This document shows, piece after piece, positions 50,587-63,870 of a DNA stretch of 64,000 nt. How positions within the stretch are numbered: position 1 is the first letter of the stretch; each line of letters begins with the position of its first letter. The notes beneath the pieces were generated by a model that saw only the letters and a program-made list of their open reading frames with translations, had not been told where the DNA came from and searched no databases. Location of the stretch: NCBI GenBank assembly GCA_902564565.1, contig CACFBW010000004.1, forward strand, positions 1 to 64,000, given 5' to 3'. Source of the stretch: an uncultured Pelagibacteraceae bacterium. GTDB taxonomy: Bacteria > Pseudomonadota > Alphaproteobacteria > Pelagibacterales > Pelagibacteraceae. Made by a program: the position numbers and the translations under genes.

Positions 50587-53500
50587 ATGCAATTATCTTT
50601 TACTGAGAAGAAAAATATAAGAAAAAATTTTGGTAAACTCAAAGAAGGGTTATCAATACCAAATTTAATTGAAGTTCAAAAAAATTCCTATAAACAGCTC
50701 ACATTTTATGATCCAGATGTAGCTGGACAATTAACAAAAGGTTTTGATAGAGTTTTTAAAAGTATTTTTCCTATAGAAGACTTGAATGATAAAGCTACCT
50801 TAGAATATATTTCTTACAGACTTGAAAAGCCTAAATTTGATACCGAAGAATGTATTCAGAGAGGTTTAACATACTCATCTGCATTAAAATGTACGCTCAG
50901 ACTAGTTGTCTATGACATAGATCAAGAAAATAACACAAAAGACATTTTATCTGCCAAGGAGCAAGAAGTTTATATGGGTGAAGTGCCAATGATGACAAAT
51001 AGTGGAACCTTTATAACAAATGGAGTTCAAAGAGTTGTTGTAAACCAAATGCACAGAAGCCCCGGAGTATTTTTTGATCATGATAGAGGCAAATCTCATG
51101 CTAGTGGTAAATTGCTTTTTAATTGTAGAGTTATACCAAATCGTGGTTCATGGTTAGATTTTGAATATGATGTAAAAGATTTTTTGTATTTTAGAATTGA
51201 TAGAAAGAAAAAAATTTTAGCATCAACTTTGCTTATGGCACTTGGGTATTCTAAAAATGATATTGTCAATGAATTTTATGAAAAAGAAACTTTTTTATTT
51301 GATGAAAAATTAAATAAATGGAAAACTAAATTTAATCCTGAAAACTATAAAGCTAAAAATTTTTCTGAAGAAGTTGTGGATGCTAAAACAAGCAAAGTTG
51401 TAATAAAACTTGGAGATAAAGTTAATTTTTTGAATGCAAAAAAACTTGCTAGCGACGGTTTAAAAGAAATATATGTATCAAATTTATCACTTTATGGAAA
51501 ATTTCTACACAAAGATATTAAAATTGATGACGAAGTTATAAAAATTGGAACTGAAATCGATGAATCGATTCTTAAAAAAATTATTGATGCAAAAGTTTCA
51601 ACAATAGATGTATCTATTACAAATTCTATTAACAAGGGTCCTTATTTATTACAAACTATTATTAACGATAAAAATGAAACAAAAAATGAATCTATCAACG
51701 AAATCTATAAAGTTTTAAGACCAGGAGAACCTCCTACAATTGAAATAGCAACACAAATTTTCAACAACCTTTTTTTTAGTTCAGATAGATATGATCTATC
51801 AGATGTAGGAAGAGTTAAAATGAATTCTAGACTCAATTTACAATGTTCGGATAAAATTACTATTTTAAGAAATGATGACATAATTTCAATTATAAAAAAA
51901 ATGTTAGATTTAAGAGATGGTAAAGACGAAGTTGATGACATAGATCATCTGGGGAATAGACGAGTTAGGTCAGTTGGTGAATTGGTAGAAAACCAAGCTC
52001 GAATTGGTGTTTATCGTATGGAAAGAGCGATAAAAGAAAAAATGACTACACTAGATGTCGAGTCATCTATGCCTCAGGATCTAATAAACGCAAAACCTCT
52101 AACAGTTTCTTTAAAAGATTTTTTTGCAACTTCACAGCTTTCTCAGTTTATGGATCAGACTAATCCCTTATCAGAAATTACACACAAAAGAAGAGTCTCT
52201 GCCCTAGGACCGGGCGGCCTTACAAGAGAAAGAGCGGGGTTTGAAGTTCGTGACGTTCATCCAACTCATTATGGAAGAATTTGTCCAATTGAAACACCAG
52301 AAGGTCCAAATATTGGATTAATTAATAGTTTATCAACATATGCAAAAATTAATAAATACGGTTTTATCGAAAGTCCTTACAAAAAAGTAAAAGGTGGAGT
52401 TGTTGAAGATAAAATAGAATATCTTTCTGCAATGGAAGAAACCAAATATACAATTGCTCAAGCAAATTCTAAAGTTGATAAAAATGGCAAAATAACAGAA
52501 GACCTGGTTTCTTGTCGTGAAAATTTAAATTTTGTTTTATCAAAACCGGAAAATATTGACTATATAGACGTTTCACCAAAACAACTTGTTTCTGTTGCCG
52601 CTTCATTAATTCCTTTTCTTGAAAATGACGATGCTAATAGAGCTTTAATGGGATCAAACATGATGAGACAAGCTGTTCCACTTTTAAAACCAGAGTCTCC
52701 ACTTGTTGGTACCGGAATAGAGAGCGACGTAGCGCTAGATTCTGGAGTTACTATAGTAGCTAAAAGAGATGGAATAGTTGATAAAATTGATGGTAAGAGA
52801 ATTGTAATAAAAGCGACTGGAGAAACTGATTTTACAAAATCAGGAGTTGATATATATAATTTACAAAAATTTAAAAGATCAAATCAAAACACATGTATAA
52901 ATCAAAAGCCATTAGTTAGAGTTGGCGATAATGTGAAAACTGGCGATATTATTGCTGATGGTCCTTCAACCAAATTAGGTGAATTAGGACTTGGAAAAAA
53001 TGTTACTGTAGCGTTTATGCCATGGCAAGGTTATAATTTTGAAGATTCCATTTTAATTTCTGAAAGATGTGTCACAGATGACGTATTCACTTCTATTCAT
53101 ATTGAAGAGTACGAGGTTATGGCAAGAGATACAAAACTAGGAGAAGAAGATATCACAAGAGATATACCAAATGTTAATGAAGAATCTTTAAAAAATTTAG
53201 ATGAGTCTGGAGTTGTTTATATTGGAGCAGAAGTTAAAGCAGGAGATATTCTTGTAGGAAAGGTTACACCAAAAGGGGATTCCGCATCTGGTCCAGAAGA
53301 AAAATTACTTAGATCTATTTTTGGCGAAAAAGCTATAGATGTAACTGACACATCTTTAAAAATGCCAAGTGGAAGCAGTGGTGTTGTTGTTGATGTTAGG
53401 GTATTTAATAGACACGGTATAGAAAAAGATGAAAGATCTATTACAATTGAAAGAGCAGAAATTGACTCTGTGCAACAAGATAAAATTGTAGAAGAGGAAA

Positions 53501-54669
53501 TTTTAGAGAGAAGCATTAAGCAAAGAGCTAGTCAAATTTTGTTAGGCGCAACCTCTAATAAGAAAGTTAAAAATTTAGACTCTGGCGAAAAAATAAACAC
53601 TGAAAAGATTGAAGATTTAAATGTTAATGAAATATTTAAAATATCTGTAGGTGATAACAAAAAGGTTGAAGCTCTTTCACAATTAAAAGAACAATTTAAT
53701 AAAGCCAAACAAGATATTCAAGAAAGATTTGAGGATAAAGTTTTAAAAATTAGACAAGGTGATGATTTGCTCCCAAGTGTAATGAAAATGGTTAAAGTTT
53801 TTGTAGCCATAAAAAGAAGATTAAGACCTGGAGATAAAATGTCTGGTAGACATGGAAATAAAGGTGTTGTAAGTAAAATCGTCCCAGTAGAAGACATGCC
53901 TTATCTTGAAAATGGCCAGCCTGTAGATATAGTTTTAAATCCTTTAGGTGTCCCAAGTCGTATGAATGTGGGCCAAATATTAGAAACTCACCTTGGATGG
54001 GCTTGCAAAGAATTTGGTCAAAGTATAAAAAAAATAATAGATGAAAATCAAAAAATAATAGAAAAAAATGAAAAAATTACAAATTTTCTTAAACAAGTAT
54101 ATGGAAAAGAAGTTTTTGATCAAAGTATTGATAATTTAAATAAAACTGAATTTAAAGATTTATGTGAAAATCTTCAAAGCGGTATCCCAATCGCAACACC
54201 TGTATTCGATGGAGCAAAAGAGAAAGACGTTACTGATATGCTTAAACTTGCTAAATTACCAGGATCTGGGCAAACATTTTTATGGGATGGAAGAACTGGT
54301 GAAAGATTTGATAGACCCGTTACTGTTGGAATTATTTATATGCTAAAATTGCATCACCTTGTTGAAGATAAAATTCATGCTAGATCGACAGGCCCATATA
54401 GCTTGGTGACTCAACAACCTTTAGGTGGCAAAGCACAACTAGGCGGACAAAGATTTGGTGAGATGGAAGTGTGGGCTCTTGAAGCATACGGAGCTTCTTA
54501 TACTCTTCAAGAAATTTTAACCGTTAAATCTGACGATGTTGCTGGAAGAGTTAAAGTTTATGAAACTATAGTTAAGGGTGAAGAGAATTTTGAATCGGGT
54601 ATACCAGAATCCTTTAACGTTTTAGTAAAGGAAATAAAATCATTAGCATTAAATGTTGAACTAAATTAA
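50587..54669 (+). CDS. rpoB: DNA-directed RNA polymerase subunit beta
   Basis: 1360 aa; [62 protein letters not shown]. Confidence 0.99.
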   Translation: MQLSFTEKKNIRKNFGKLKEGLSIPNLIEVQKNSYKQLTFYDPDVAGQLTKGFDRVFKSIFPIEDLNDKATLEYISYRLEKPKFDTEECIQRGLTYSSALKCTLRLVVYDIDQENNTKDILSAKEQEVYMGEVPMMTNSGTFITNGVQRVVVNQMHRSPGVFFDHDRGKSHASGKLLFNCRVIPNRGSWLDFEYDVKDFLYFRIDRKKKILASTLLMALGYSKNDIVNEFYEKETFLFDEKLNKWKTKFNPENYKAKNFSEEVVDAKTSKVVIKLGDKVNFLNAKKLASDGLKEIYVSNLSLYGKFLHKDIKIDDEVIKIGTEIDESILKKIIDAKVSTIDVSITNSINKGPYLLQTIINDKNETKNESINEIYKVLRPGEPPTIEIATQIFNNLFFSSDRYDLSDVGRVKMNSRLNLQCSDKITILRNDDIISIIKKMLDLRDGKDEVDDIDHLGNRRVRSVGELVENQARIGVYRMERAIKEKMTTLDVESSMPQDLINAKPLTVSLKDFFATSQLSQFMDQTNPLSEITHKRRVSALGPGGLTRERAGFEVRDVHPTHYGRICPIETPEGPNIGLINSLSTYAKINKYGFIESPYKKVKGGVVEDKIEYLSAMEETKYTIAQANSKVDKNGKITEDLVSCRENLNFVLSKPENIDYIDVSPKQLVSVAASLIPFLENDDANRALMGSNMMRQAVPLLKPESPLVGTGIESDVALDSGVTIVAKRDGIVDKIDGKRIVIKATGETDFTKSGVDIYNLQKFKRSNQNTCINQKPLVRVGDNVKTGDIIADGPSTKLGELGLGKNVTVAFMPWQGYNFEDSILISERCVTDDVFTSIHIEEYEVMARDTKLGEEDITRDIPNVNEESLKNLDESGVVYIGAEVKAGDILVGKVTPKGDSASGPEEKLLRSIFGEKAIDVTDTSLKMPSGSSGVVVDVRVFNRHGIEKDERSITIERAEIDSVQQDKIVEEEILERSIKQRASQILLGATSNKKVKNLDSGEKINTEKIEDLNVNEIFKISVGDNKKVEALSQLKEQFNKAKQDIQERFEDKVLKIRQGDDLLPSVMKMVKVFVAIKRRLRPGDKMSGRHGNKGVVSKIVPVEDMPYLENGQPVDIVLNPLGVPSRMNVGQILETHLGWACKEFGQSIKKIIDENQKIIEKNEKITNFLKQVYGKEVFDQSIDNLNKTEFKDLCENLQSGIPIATPVFDGAKEKDVTDMLKLAKLPGSGQTFLWDGRTGERFDRPVTVGIIYMLKLHHLVEDKIHARSTGPYSLVTQQPLGGKAQLGGQRFGEMEVWALEAYGASYTLQEILTVKSDDVAGRVKVYETIVKGEENFESGIPESFNVLVKEIKSLALNVELN

Positions 54670-54671
54670 TT

Positions 54672-57600
54672 ATGAAAAAAGAATTAACAGATTTATTTAA
54701 AAATAGCGAAATATCAGAAGCTCAAAATTTTAATAGCATAAAGATAACTTTAGCAAGTCCAGAAAAAATTAAATCTTGGACATATGGAGAAATAAAAAAA
54801 CCAGAAACAATAAACTACAGAACATTCAGACCAGAAAAAGATGGACTTTTTTGTGCCAGGATTTTTGGACCAATAAAAGATTATGAGTGTTTGTGTGGTA
54901 AATATAAAAGAATGAAATTCAGAGGCATAATTTGTGAAAAATGTGGAGTAGAAATTACAAAGTCTAATGTAAGAAGAGAAAGAATGGGCCATATTAATTT
55001 AGCAACACCTGTTGCGCATATATGGTTTTTAAAATCTTTGCCAAGTAGAATTTCATTAGCAATAGACATGAAACTAAAAGAAGTAGAAAGAGTCTTATAT
55101 TTTGAAAATTTTATTGTAATAGAGCCAGGATTAACAGGACTAAAAAAAAACCAACTACTAAATGAAGAAGAGCTAGCTAAATATCAAGATGAATTCGGAG
55201 AAGAATCTTTTACCGCTGGAATCGGAGCTGAAGCTATACTTGAAATTTTGAAATCATTAGATCTTCAATCGGAAAAAGAGACATTAATTAAAATGATCAA
55301 TGAAACTAAGTCCAAAGTTTCAGAAGAAAGATCTATTAAAAGATTAAAATTAATTGAATCATTTATGGAAACAGGTCAAAAACCTGAATGGATGATATTA
55401 ACTGTTATTCCAGTGATTCCTCCTGAATTAAGACCTTTAGTTCCTCTTGATGGAGGTAGATTTGCAACATCTGATTTAAACGATCTATATAGAAGAGTTA
55501 TTAATAGAAATAATCGTTTAAAAAGATTAATTGATTTAAAAGCCCCAGATATAATAATAAGAAATGAAAAAAGAATGCTCCAAGAATCCGTTGATGCTTT
55601 GTTTGATAATGGAAGAAGAGGCAGGGTAATTACCGGAACAGGAAAAAGACCACTTAAATCTTTAGCGGAAATGTTGAAAGGAAAACAAGGAAGATTTAGA
55701 CAAAATTTATTGGGTAAAAGAGTTGATTATTCTGGTAGATCCGTAATTGTGGTTGGTCCTGATCTTAAGTTGCATGAATGTGGACTGCCTAAAAAAATGG
55801 CATTGGAACTATTTAAACCTTTTTTGTATGCAAGATTAAATAAACTTGGATTAGCATCAACAATCAAGCAAGCAAAAAAATTAGTTGAAAAAGAAACCAA
55901 TGCAGTATGGGATGCTTTAGAATTAATTGTTAGAGAGCATCCAATACTTTTAAACAGAGCTCCTACTCTTCATAGGCTGGGTGTTCAAGCATTTGAACCT
56001 AAGTTAATAGAAGGAAATGCAATTGAACTACATCCATTAACTTGTGCCGCTTTCAATGCTGATTTTGACGGGGATCAAATGGCAGTACATATTCCCTTAA
56101 GTTTAGAAGCTCAATTGGAAGCAAGAGTGCTAATGATGTCAACAAATAACATTCTAAGCCCATCTAATGGAAAACCTATTATTGTTCCAAGCCAGGATAT
56201 GATTTTAGGAATTTACTACCTGTCACAATCAGCCCATAAAGAAGGTAAAGTTGAAGGGTATTTTGTTAACAATCATGAAATTGAACATGCTTTGGAGTCT
56301 GGGCAAATAAAAGTACATTCATCTATAATTTCTAGGTTTGAAACTTTAGATGATAAAGGTAATAAAAAAATTGAAAAATACAAAAGTACAGCAGGCAGAT
56401 TTTTATTAGCAAATTTATTACCAAAAAATAATAATATTAAGTTTTCTTTGATTGATAGACTGCTCCCAAAAAAAGTTGTTTCAGAAGTAATAGATATAGT
56501 TTTTAGATTTTGTGGACAAAAAAGAACAGTTATTTTTTGTGATAAATTAAAAGATTTAGGTTTTAAACATGCATTTAGAGCAGGCATATCATTCGGAAAA
56601 GACGATTTAGTTATACCATTAAATAAAAGTCAATTAATCAATGAGACCAAAAAACTCATTGCCGATTATGAAAACCAATATTCAGAAGGGCTCATAACCA
56701 GAGGAGAAAAATATAATAAAGTAGTTGATGCTTGGTCCAAATGTACAGATAAAGTTGCTGGTGAGATGATGAAAGGTATTTCTGCAACGGAAACTACTGA
56801 TGAAGGGTTAAAAATTAATTCAGTTTTTATGATGGCAGATAGTGGCGCAAGAGGGTCAGCGGCTCAAATGAAACAATTAGCTGGAATGAGAGGATTGATT
56901 GCAAAACCATCAGGTGAAATTATTGAAACCCCTATCACTTCTAATTTTAAAGAAGGCTTAACAGCTTTAGAATATTTTAATTCAACTCACGGAGCAAGAA
57001 AAGGTTTAGCTGATACTGCTTTAAAAACTGCAAACTCTGGTTATTTAACTAGAAGATTATGTGATGTAGCTCAAGACTTAACAATCACGAGAGAGAAATG
57101 TGAAAAACCAGGAAATATAAAATTATCTGAAATTATTGAGGGAGGTAATGTAATAGTAACTCTTTCTGAAAGAGCGCTTGGAAGAGTAACAGCAAAAGAT
57201 GTTAAAAATCCAATTACCGGAGAAATTATATTAAATAAAAATGAAATGATTGATGAATTTGCATGCGAAAAAATAGATGCATCAGGCATTAAGCAAATAA
57301 ACGTATATTCAGTAATGACTTGTAGTTTAAAAGAAGGTGTATGTTCAACATGTTACGGCAGAGATTTATCACGTGGTAAAATTGTACATGTAGGTGAAGC
57401 AATTGGAATGATTTCAGCACAGTCAATTGGTGAGCCGGGAACACAGCTTACAATGAGAACATTTCACGTCGGAGGTACCGCTTCGATAAAACAAGATTCA
57501 CAGATAATTAGTAAGTCAGAAGGAATATTAAAAATAATAAACACAAACCTTATTGAGGATTCAAAAAAGAATTTAATTGTAATGGGTAGAAACACTCAGT

Positions 57601-58835
57601 TATCTATTGAAGATGACAAGGGAATACAAGTTGCTGTTTATAAAGTCCCTTATGGTTCAAAATTATTTTTTCAAAATGGTGATAAAATTAAAAAAAATGT
57701 TAAAATCTGTGAATGGGATCCGTATACAACACCTGTAATTGCTGAGAAAAGTGGTATAGCTGGTTATGTTGATTTAATTGATGGTGTATCGCTACAAGAA
57801 ATAACTGATGACGCAACCGGAATTTCGTCTAAATCTGTAATTGATTGGAGGTCACAATCTAAAAATACTGATTTAAAACCAAGAGTAACTTTAAGAGATG
57901 AAAAAGGAAACGTCATAAAAAAAGCTGATGACAATGAAGCTAGATACTATTTAGTTCCTGATTCAATTTTATCTGTTAAAGATGGACAAAAAATATTTGC
58001 GGGTGATGTGATCGCTAGACTTCCCAAAGAAACTTCGAAAACTAAAGATATAACTGGAGGACTTCCTAGAGTGGCAGAATTGTTTGAAGCAAGAAAAGCC
58101 AAAGATAGTGCAATTATTGCAGAAAATGATGGAAAAGTTTTATTTGGAAAAGAAGTTAGAGGCAAACAAAGAGTTTCAATCGAGTCAGAAAATGGAGTTA
58201 CCTCAAATTATTTAATACCAAAAGGAAAACATATTAATTTTAATCAAGGTGAAAAAATTAAAAAAGGTGAGTATCTATTGGACGGACAGCCATTACCGCA
58301 TGATATTTTAAGAATACTGGGCATAGAAGAGTTAACCGAGTATTTTGTGAATCAAGTTCAAGAAGTTTATAGATTACAAGGTGTTGTTATCAATGATAAA
58401 CACATCGAAACTATTCTGAGACAAATGCTTAAAAAAATTGAAGTCAAAGAGTCAGGAGATTCAAGCTTATTACCTGGTGAAATAATTGACAGAAATAAAT
58501 TTGATACAATGAATGAAAAATTGAAAACAGAAAATAAAAAAATTGCCATAGGTGAAAGAGTATTGATGGGTATTACAAAAGCATCACTACAAACCGAGTC
58601 ATTTATATCTGCAGCATCTTTTCAGGAAACTACTAGAGTTTTAACTGATGCTGCTATAAGAGGTAAAATTGATAAATTACAAGGCTTAAAAGAGAATGTA
58701 ATTGTTGGACGACTTGTACCAGCGGGTACTGGATCAATTAAGAACGAATGGAATAAAAAAGCCGTTGAAGATGATAATAAATTTTTAGCTGATCAGGAAA
58801 AAATTGAATCTTCAGAAACCCAAGTAAATCAATAA
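54672..58835 (+). CDS. rpoC: DNA-directed RNA polymerase subunit beta'
   Basis: 1387 aa; [12 protein letters not shown] catalytic motif. Confidence 0.99.
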   Translation: MKKELTDLFKNSEISEAQNFNSIKITLASPEKIKSWTYGEIKKPETINYRTFRPEKDGLFCARIFGPIKDYECLCGKYKRMKFRGIICEKCGVEITKSNVRRERMGHINLATPVAHIWFLKSLPSRISLAIDMKLKEVERVLYFENFIVIEPGLTGLKKNQLLNEEELAKYQDEFGEESFTAGIGAEAILEILKSLDLQSEKETLIKMINETKSKVSEERSIKRLKLIESFMETGQKPEWMILTVIPVIPPELRPLVPLDGGRFATSDLNDLYRRVINRNNRLKRLIDLKAPDIIIRNEKRMLQESVDALFDNGRRGRVITGTGKRPLKSLAEMLKGKQGRFRQNLLGKRVDYSGRSVIVVGPDLKLHECGLPKKMALELFKPFLYARLNKLGLASTIKQAKKLVEKETNAVWDALELIVREHPILLNRAPTLHRLGVQAFEPKLIEGNAIELHPLTCAAFNADFDGDQMAVHIPLSLEAQLEARVLMMSTNNILSPSNGKPIIVPSQDMILGIYYLSQSAHKEGKVEGYFVNNHEIEHALESGQIKVHSSIISRFETLDDKGNKKIEKYKSTAGRFLLANLLPKNNNIKFSLIDRLLPKKVVSEVIDIVFRFCGQKRTVIFCDKLKDLGFKHAFRAGISFGKDDLVIPLNKSQLINETKKLIADYENQYSEGLITRGEKYNKVVDAWSKCTDKVAGEMMKGISATETTDEGLKINSVFMMADSGARGSAAQMKQLAGMRGLIAKPSGEIIETPITSNFKEGLTALEYFNSTHGARKGLADTALKTANSGYLTRRLCDVAQDLTITREKCEKPGNIKLSEIIEGGNVIVTLSERALGRVTAKDVKNPITGEIILNKNEMIDEFACEKIDASGIKQINVYSVMTCSLKEGVCSTCYGRDLSRGKIVHVGEAIGMISAQSIGEPGTQLTMRTFHVGGTASIKQDSQIISKSEGILKIINTNLIEDSKKNLIVMGRNTQLSIEDDKGIQVAVYKVPYGSKLFFQNGDKIKKNVKICEWDPYTTPVIAEKSGIAGYVDLIDGVSLQEITDDATGISSKSVIDWRSQSKNTDLKPRVTLRDEKGNVIKKADDNEARYYLVPDSILSVKDGQKIFAGDVIARLPKETSKTKDITGGLPRVAELFEARKAKDSAIIAENDGKVLFGKEVRGKQRVSIESENGVTSNYLIPKGKHINFNQGEKIKKGEYLLDGQPLPHDILRILGIEELTEYFVNQVQEVYRLQGVVINDKHIETILRQMLKKIEVKESGDSSLLPGEIIDRNKFDTMNEKLKTENKKIAIGERVLMGITKASLQTESFISAASFQETTRVLTDAAIRGKIDKLQGLKENVIVGRLVPAGTGSIKNEWNKKAVEDDNKFLADQEKIESSETQVNQ

Positions 58836-58865
58836 AAAAATACCTTTAAATACAACCTTTTAAAT

Positions 58866-58893
58866 TGACAAAGTAGAATTCTATAGTATTTTG
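58866..58893 (+). promoter_or_regulatory. putative sigma70-type promoter for rpsL operon
   Basis: TTGACA, 16-nt spacer, TATTTT in the rpoC-rpsL gap. Confidence 0.4.
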
Positions 58894-58914
58894 GCGATGT
58901 TTTTGGTTGGAATG

Positions 58915-58961
58915 TAGTACTAGCGTACTAAACGCTGCCATAAATAACCTGTCAGTTATTT
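58915..58961 (+). other. structured rpsL leader with alternative hairpins
   Basis: TAGTAC-tagc-GTACTA (58915-58930) overlaps AGCGT-actaa-ACGCT (58922-58936); AAATAAC-ctgtca-GTTATTT at 58942-58961. Confidence 0.6.
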
Positions 58962-58993
58962 CATCAAAAATAAAAATAGTAAGCAAAAAATAT

Positions 58994-59365
58994 ATGCCAA
59001 CAATAAACCAATTGTTAAGAAAAAAAAGAATTAAAGTTAAATCTAGAGACAAAGTTCCAGCTCTAGAAAAATCACCTCAAAAAAGAGGTGTTTGTGTTAA
59101 GGTGTATACAACGACACCAAAAAAACCCAATTCGGCTTTGAGAAAAGTTGCTAGAGTTAGATTGTCAAACGGGCATGAAGTTACTTCTTATATTCCTGGC
59201 GAAGGACACAATTTACAAGAGCACTCTGTAGTTTTGATTAGAGGAGGAAGAGTTAAAGATTTACCTGGCGTCAGGTATCATATTTTAAGAGGCAACTTAG
59301 ATACTCAAGGAGTAACTGCAAGAAAACAGCAACGTTCAAAATATGGCGCAAAAAAAGGTAAATAA
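58994..59365 (+). CDS. rpsL: 30S ribosomal protein S12
   Basis: [29 protein letters not shown]; start trimmed from ORF-track 58907. Confidence 0.98.
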   Translation: MPTINQLLRKKRIKVKSRDKVPALEKSPQKRGVCVKVYTTTPKKPNSALRKVARVRLSNGHEVTSYIPGEGHNLQEHSVVLIRGGRVKDLPGVRYHILRGNLDTQGVTARKQQRSKYGAKKGK

Positions 59366-59367
59366 AA

Positions 59368-59838
59368 ATGTCTAGAAAAAAGAAAGCTCCAAAAAAAATT
59401 CAACAAATTGACTCTAAATATAAATCATTAATAATTCCTAAACTAGTAAATTCATTAATGTATGATGGTAAAAAAACAATAGCTGAGAAAATTGTTTATG
59501 ATGCCATTGATAAAATAAAATCTAAATCAAAAGATGAACCCATCAATGTTTTTAATGAAGCTATCAACAATATTAAGCCAACTGTAGAGGTTCGATCACG
59601 TAGAGTTGGTGGTGCAACTTACCAAGTTCCTGTCGAAGTTAAATCAAAAAGATCACAAGCTCTTGCTTTAAGATGGTTAATTGATGCTTCCAGAAAAAGA
59701 AAAGATAAAAAAATGTCTGATAAAATATTTAATGAAATTTATGACGCATATCAAAATAAAGGATCAGCGATAAAAAAAAAAGAAGATACTCACAAAATGG
59801 CTGAGTCAAACAAAGCTTTTGCTCATTTTAGATGGTAA
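59368..59838 (+). CDS. rpsG: 30S ribosomal protein S7
   Basis: VGGATYQVPVEVKSKRSQALALRWL. Confidence 0.98.
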   Translation: MSRKKKAPKKIQQIDSKYKSLIIPKLVNSLMYDGKKTIAEKIVYDAIDKIKSKSKDEPINVFNEAINNIKPTVEVRSRRVGGATYQVPVEVKSKRSQALALRWLIDASRKRKDKKMSDKIFNEIYDAYQNKGSAIKKKEDTHKMAESNKAFAHFRW

Positions 59839-59844
59839 TAAATT

Positions 59845-61920
59845 ATGCCTAGAACTCATACATTAGATAAATATAGAAATATTGGTATCATGGCTCATAT
59901 AGATGCAGGCAAAACTACAACAACTGAAAGAGTTTTATATTACACTGGAAAGAGTCATAAAATAGGTGAAGTTCATGATGGGGCCGCAACAATGGATTGG
60001 ATGGAACAAGAGCAAGAAAGAGGTATTACAATCACATCTGCAGCAACAACTTGCTTTTGGAGAGAACATAGAATTAATATTATAGACACTCCTGGTCATG
60101 TAGATTTTACAATTGAAGTAGAAAGATCATTAAAGGTTCTTGATGGAGCTGTAGCAGTATTTGATGGAGTTGCCGGCGTAGAACCTCAATCAGAAACAGT
60201 TTGGAGGCAAGCAGACAAATATAAAGTCCCTAGAATTTGTTTTGTTAACAAACTTGATAGAACAGGGGCTGATTTTTTTAGATGTGTAGACATGATTAGG
60301 GATAGATTGGGAGCTAAACCTTTAGTAATGCAAATCCCTGTAGGAATTGAATCATCATTACAAGGAATTGTTGATTTAGTTAAAATGAAGGCAATTATCT
60401 GGAAGGATGAATCATTGGGAGCTGAATTTGAAACAAAAGATATTCCTGAAGATTTAAAAGAGAGCGCAAATAAGTATAGACAAGAATTAGTTGAGACCGC
60501 TGTAGAGCAAGATGAAAAACTAATGGAAAGTTATCTTAATGGAGACCAAATTAAAGAAGAAGATTTAATTAAATGCATTAGAAAAGGATGTTTAAATTTT
60601 GATTTTGTACCAGTGTTAACTGGTTCAGCATTCAAAAATAAAGGTGTTCAACCATTATTAGATGCAGTAGTTAATTATCTTCCAAGCCCTGTGGATATTG
60701 GTTCAATAAAAGGAACAAAGCTCGGTTCTGATGAAGAGTTAGAAATGAAATTTGAAGATAATGCACCTTTTTCGGCTTTAGCATTTAAAGTTGCAAACGA
60801 CCCATTTGTAGGATCATTAACCTTTATTAGAGTTTATTCAGGAACAATAAAAACTGGTACAGGAATTTATAACACTTCTAAGGATAAAGAAGAAAGAGTT
60901 GGTAGAATGCTTTTAATGCATGCGAATTCTAGAGAAGATATAAAAGAAGCTAATACAGGAGATATTGTTGCTTTAGCTGGATTAAAACATACTATAACTG
61001 GACATACTTTGTCTGATGAAGAAACACCTGTTTTGTTAGAACCAATGGAATTTCCAGATCCTGTTATAGAAATAGCTGTTGAACCAAAAACAAAAGCTGA
61101 CCAAGAAAAAATGGGAGAGGCTTTGGGTAGATTAGCAAAGGAGGACCCTTCTTTTAGAGTTACTACCGATGAAGAATCGGGACAAACTATCATTAAAGGT
61201 ATGGGTGAACTGCATTTGGATATCATAGTTGATCGGATGAAAAGAGAATTTAAAGTCGAAGCAAATGTTGGTGCGCCCCAAGTTGCATATAGAGAAACTA
61301 TACAAAGTCCAGCTGAATTTGATTACACTCATAAAAAACAAAGTGGTGGTGCTGGTCAATTTGCTAGAGTTAAGTTATCTGTTGAACCATTGGAGCCAGG
61401 TGCAGGTAGACAGGTGGAAAGTAAAATTAAAGGTGGTTCAATACCTAAAGAATTTATACCTGGCGTGGAAAAAGGAATTGAAACTGTTTCTGATACAGGA
61501 ATATTGGCTGGTTTTCCAATAATAGATTACAAAGTTGTAATTCTTGATGGTTTACACCATGATGTTGACTCTAGTGTTTTAGCTTTTGAACTTGCATCAA
61601 GGCAATGTTTTAAAGAAGCATGCACAAGAGGCACTCTAAAACTTTTAGAACCAGTAATGAGAGTTGAAGTTGTTACACCTGAAGATTATATGGGTGATGT
61701 TATAGGAGATTTGAATAGTAGAAGAGGTCAAATAAATACTCAAGAACAGAGAGGAAATGCAACAGTAATTACCGCAATGGTGCCATTAGCTAACATGTTT
61801 GGATATATTAACAATTTAAGATCAATGTCTCAAGGAAGAGCTCAATATTCAATGTTTTTTGATCATTATTCTAAAGTACCACAAAATGTTCAAGATGAAG
61901 TAACAAAGAAAACAGGTTAA
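59845..61920 (+). CDS. fusA: elongation factor G
   Basis: [24 protein letters not shown]; 691 aa. Confidence 0.99.
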   Translation: MPRTHTLDKYRNIGIMAHIDAGKTTTTERVLYYTGKSHKIGEVHDGAATMDWMEQEQERGITITSAATTCFWREHRINIIDTPGHVDFTIEVERSLKVLDGAVAVFDGVAGVEPQSETVWRQADKYKVPRICFVNKLDRTGADFFRCVDMIRDRLGAKPLVMQIPVGIESSLQGIVDLVKMKAIIWKDESLGAEFETKDIPEDLKESANKYRQELVETAVEQDEKLMESYLNGDQIKEEDLIKCIRKGCLNFDFVPVLTGSAFKNKGVQPLLDAVVNYLPSPVDIGSIKGTKLGSDEELEMKFEDNAPFSALAFKVANDPFVGSLTFIRVYSGTIKTGTGIYNTSKDKEERVGRMLLMHANSREDIKEANTGDIVALAGLKHTITGHTLSDEETPVLLEPMEFPDPVIEIAVEPKTKADQEKMGEALGRLAKEDPSFRVTTDEESGQTIIKGMGELHLDIIVDRMKREFKVEANVGAPQVAYRETIQSPAEFDYTHKKQSGGAGQFARVKLSVEPLEPGAGRQVESKIKGGSIPKEFIPGVEKGIETVSDTGILAGFPIIDYKVVILDGLHHDVDSSVLAFELASRQCFKEACTRGTLKLLEPVMRVEVVTPEDYMGDVIGDLNSRRGQINTQEQRGNATVITAMVPLANMFGYINNLRSMSQGRAQYSMFFDHYSKVPQNVQDEVTKKTG

Positions 61921-61922
61921 TT

Positions 61923-62231
61923 ATGGAAAAACAAAATATTAGAATTAAATTAAGAGCTTACGATAACAAAATTTTAGATAAGTCAACAGAAGAAATAGTT
62001 AATACTGTTAAAAGAACTGGTGCTAATATAAAAGGACCGATACCACTTCCCACAAGAATTGAAAAATACACGGTATTAAGATCTCCTCACATAGATAAAA
62101 AAAGTAGAGAACAGTTCGAAACAAGAACACATAAAAGATTAATTGATATAATTGAACCAACACCACAAACAGTAGAGGCTTTAATGAAATTGGATTTAGC
62201 ATCAGGGGTAGATGTTGAAATAAAGATATAA
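61923..62231 (+). CDS. rpsJ: 30S ribosomal protein S10
   Basis: [29 protein letters not shown]. Confidence 0.98.
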   Translation: MEKQNIRIKLRAYDNKILDKSTEEIVNTVKRTGANIKGPIPLPTRIEKYTVLRSPHIDKKSREQFETRTHKRLIDIIEPTPQTVEALMKLDLASGVDVEIKI

Positions 62232-62233
62232 TT

Positions 62234-62944
62234 ATGATTGACATAGCTTTAATTGGAAAAAAAATTGGAATGACTCGTGAATTTTATAAGTCTGGTCAGT
62301 CAGTTCCTGTAACAGTAGTGAAAATGGAAAAAGCCAGAATTATACAGGTGATTCAAAAGGATAAAAGAGGTTATGACGCAATTCAATTAGGATATGGAAA
62401 GATTAAAAACTCAAAATTAACAAAATCGATGAAGGGTTTTTATGCAAAAAGAAACACCGAAGCCAAAAAAACATTAAAAGAATTTAAGGTAAAAAATATT
62501 GATAATTATAAAGAGGGAAATGAGTTTGGTTTGGAAATTTTTAAAGAAGTTAAATTTGTTGATATAAAATCAAAAACTATTGGTAAAGGTTTTGCAGGTG
62601 CAATGAAAAGACACAATTTCAGCGGACTTAGAGCAACTCATGGAGTATCGGTTTCACACAGATCACATGGATCAACTGGTCAAAGGCAAGACCCTGGTAA
62701 AGTTTTTAAAGGAAAAAAAATGGCTGGTCACATGGGTAATAAGCTTAGAACAATACAAAATATAGAAATAGTAAAATCTGATCTTGAAAATAATTTATTA
62801 TACTTGAAAGGTTCAATACCAGGTTCAAAAAATACAGAAGTTTTAGTAAAAAAAGCTATTAAAAATATTAAAAAGCTCACAATTTTAGAAAAAATAGAAG
62901 TTGCTGAAAAAGCAAAAAAAACACCAGATAAAAAGAAAAAATAA
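62234..62944 (+). CDS. rplC: 50S ribosomal protein L3
   Basis: [44 protein letters not shown]. Confidence 0.97.
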   Translation: MIDIALIGKKIGMTREFYKSGQSVPVTVVKMEKARIIQVIQKDKRGYDAIQLGYGKIKNSKLTKSMKGFYAKRNTEAKKTLKEFKVKNIDNYKEGNEFGLEIFKEVKFVDIKSKTIGKGFAGAMKRHNFSGLRATHGVSVSHRSHGSTGQRQDPGKVFKGKKMAGHMGNKLRTIQNIEIVKSDLENNLLYLKGSIPGSKNTEVLVKKAIKNIKKLTILEKIEVAEKAKKTPDKKKK

Positions 62945-62945
62945 T

Positions 62946-63569
62946 ATGAAAATAGAAAAATTAAATTTGAATGGAAAAAAAGACACAATTGAAGTTTTAG
63001 ATCAAATTTTTTCGGGAAAAATAAATAAAACATTGGTTGATAAAGTTTTATATAAAACTAACGCTAACTATAAAGGTAGGCATGGTAAAACAAAGCAACA
63101 AAATGAAATAAAAGGCTCAACATCAAAAATTTATGCACAAAAAGGTACAGGTAATGCAAGACATGCTAGTAGAAAAGCACCGATATTTGTTGGTGGTGGT
63201 GTTGCTCATGGCCCAAAAGGTCAACTTGCCTATAAAAAAAGAAAATTAAATAAAAGTGAAAAAAGATTAAGCATAGCTTCATTAATAACAGAAAAGAAAA
63301 ATTTAAATAAACTATTGATATTTAGTGACTTTACTAACGAAATTAAAAAAACTAAGGAAATGAATAAAATTATTCATAAATTTCAAATTACAAATTCATT
63401 AATTGTTTTGGATAAAAAATCAAAAGATAAGATTTTTAAATCAATTCGAAATATACCAAATATAAAAATTACCGATGTTAACCATTTTAGTGCTTTTGAT
63501 ATAGTAAAATTTAAAAAAATTGTATTTACAGCAAGCTCTGTTAAAGAGCTTGAAAAGAGGTATTCATAA
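62946..63569 (+). CDS. rplD: 50S ribosomal protein L4
   Basis: KIYAQKGTGNARHASRKAPIFVGGGVAHGPK; start trimmed from 62901. Confidence 0.96.
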   Translation: MKIEKLNLNGKKDTIEVLDQIFSGKINKTLVDKVLYKTNANYKGRHGKTKQQNEIKGSTSKIYAQKGTGNARHASRKAPIFVGGGVAHGPKGQLAYKKRKLNKSEKRLSIASLITEKKNLNKLLIFSDFTNEIKKTKEMNKIIHKFQITNSLIVLDKKSKDKIFKSIRNIPNIKITDVNHFSAFDIVKFKKIVFTASSVKELEKRYS

Positions 63570-63574
63570 AACCT

Positions 63575-63868
63575 ATGAGCAAAATTCATTTATACGATAA
63601 GATTTTTTCACCAATAATTACAGAAAAATCTACAGCTTTATCCGAACATAATAAAATAATTTTCAAAGTTCCAAATAAAGCAAATAAAAAAAATTTGAAA
63701 AAAAATATAGAGAAAATTTTTAAAGTAAATGTTGTTAAAGTTAATATAGTAAATAAACAAAGTAGGAAAAAAATTGCAAGAGGAAGAAAAGTAAAAATCC
63801 AAGGTTATAAGAAGGCTATTATAACTTTAAAAAAAGGTCAAAGTATTGACCTAACAGCAGGTATTTAA
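63575..63868 (+). CDS. rplW: 50S ribosomal protein L23
   Basis: IFSPIITEKST; position between L4 and L2. Confidence 0.96.
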   Translation: MSKIHLYDKIFSPIITEKSTALSEHNKIIFKVPNKANKKNLKKNIEKIFKVNVVKVNIVNKQSRKKIARGRKVKIQGYKKAIITLKKGQSIDLTAGI

Positions 63869-63870
63869 AA

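Noticed and set aside
58907-58993. N-terminal extension of rpsL in the ORF track
   Set aside because: The conserved S12 start [10 protein letters not shown] is at 58994; the upstream part is leader with hairpins and promoter-like sequence.
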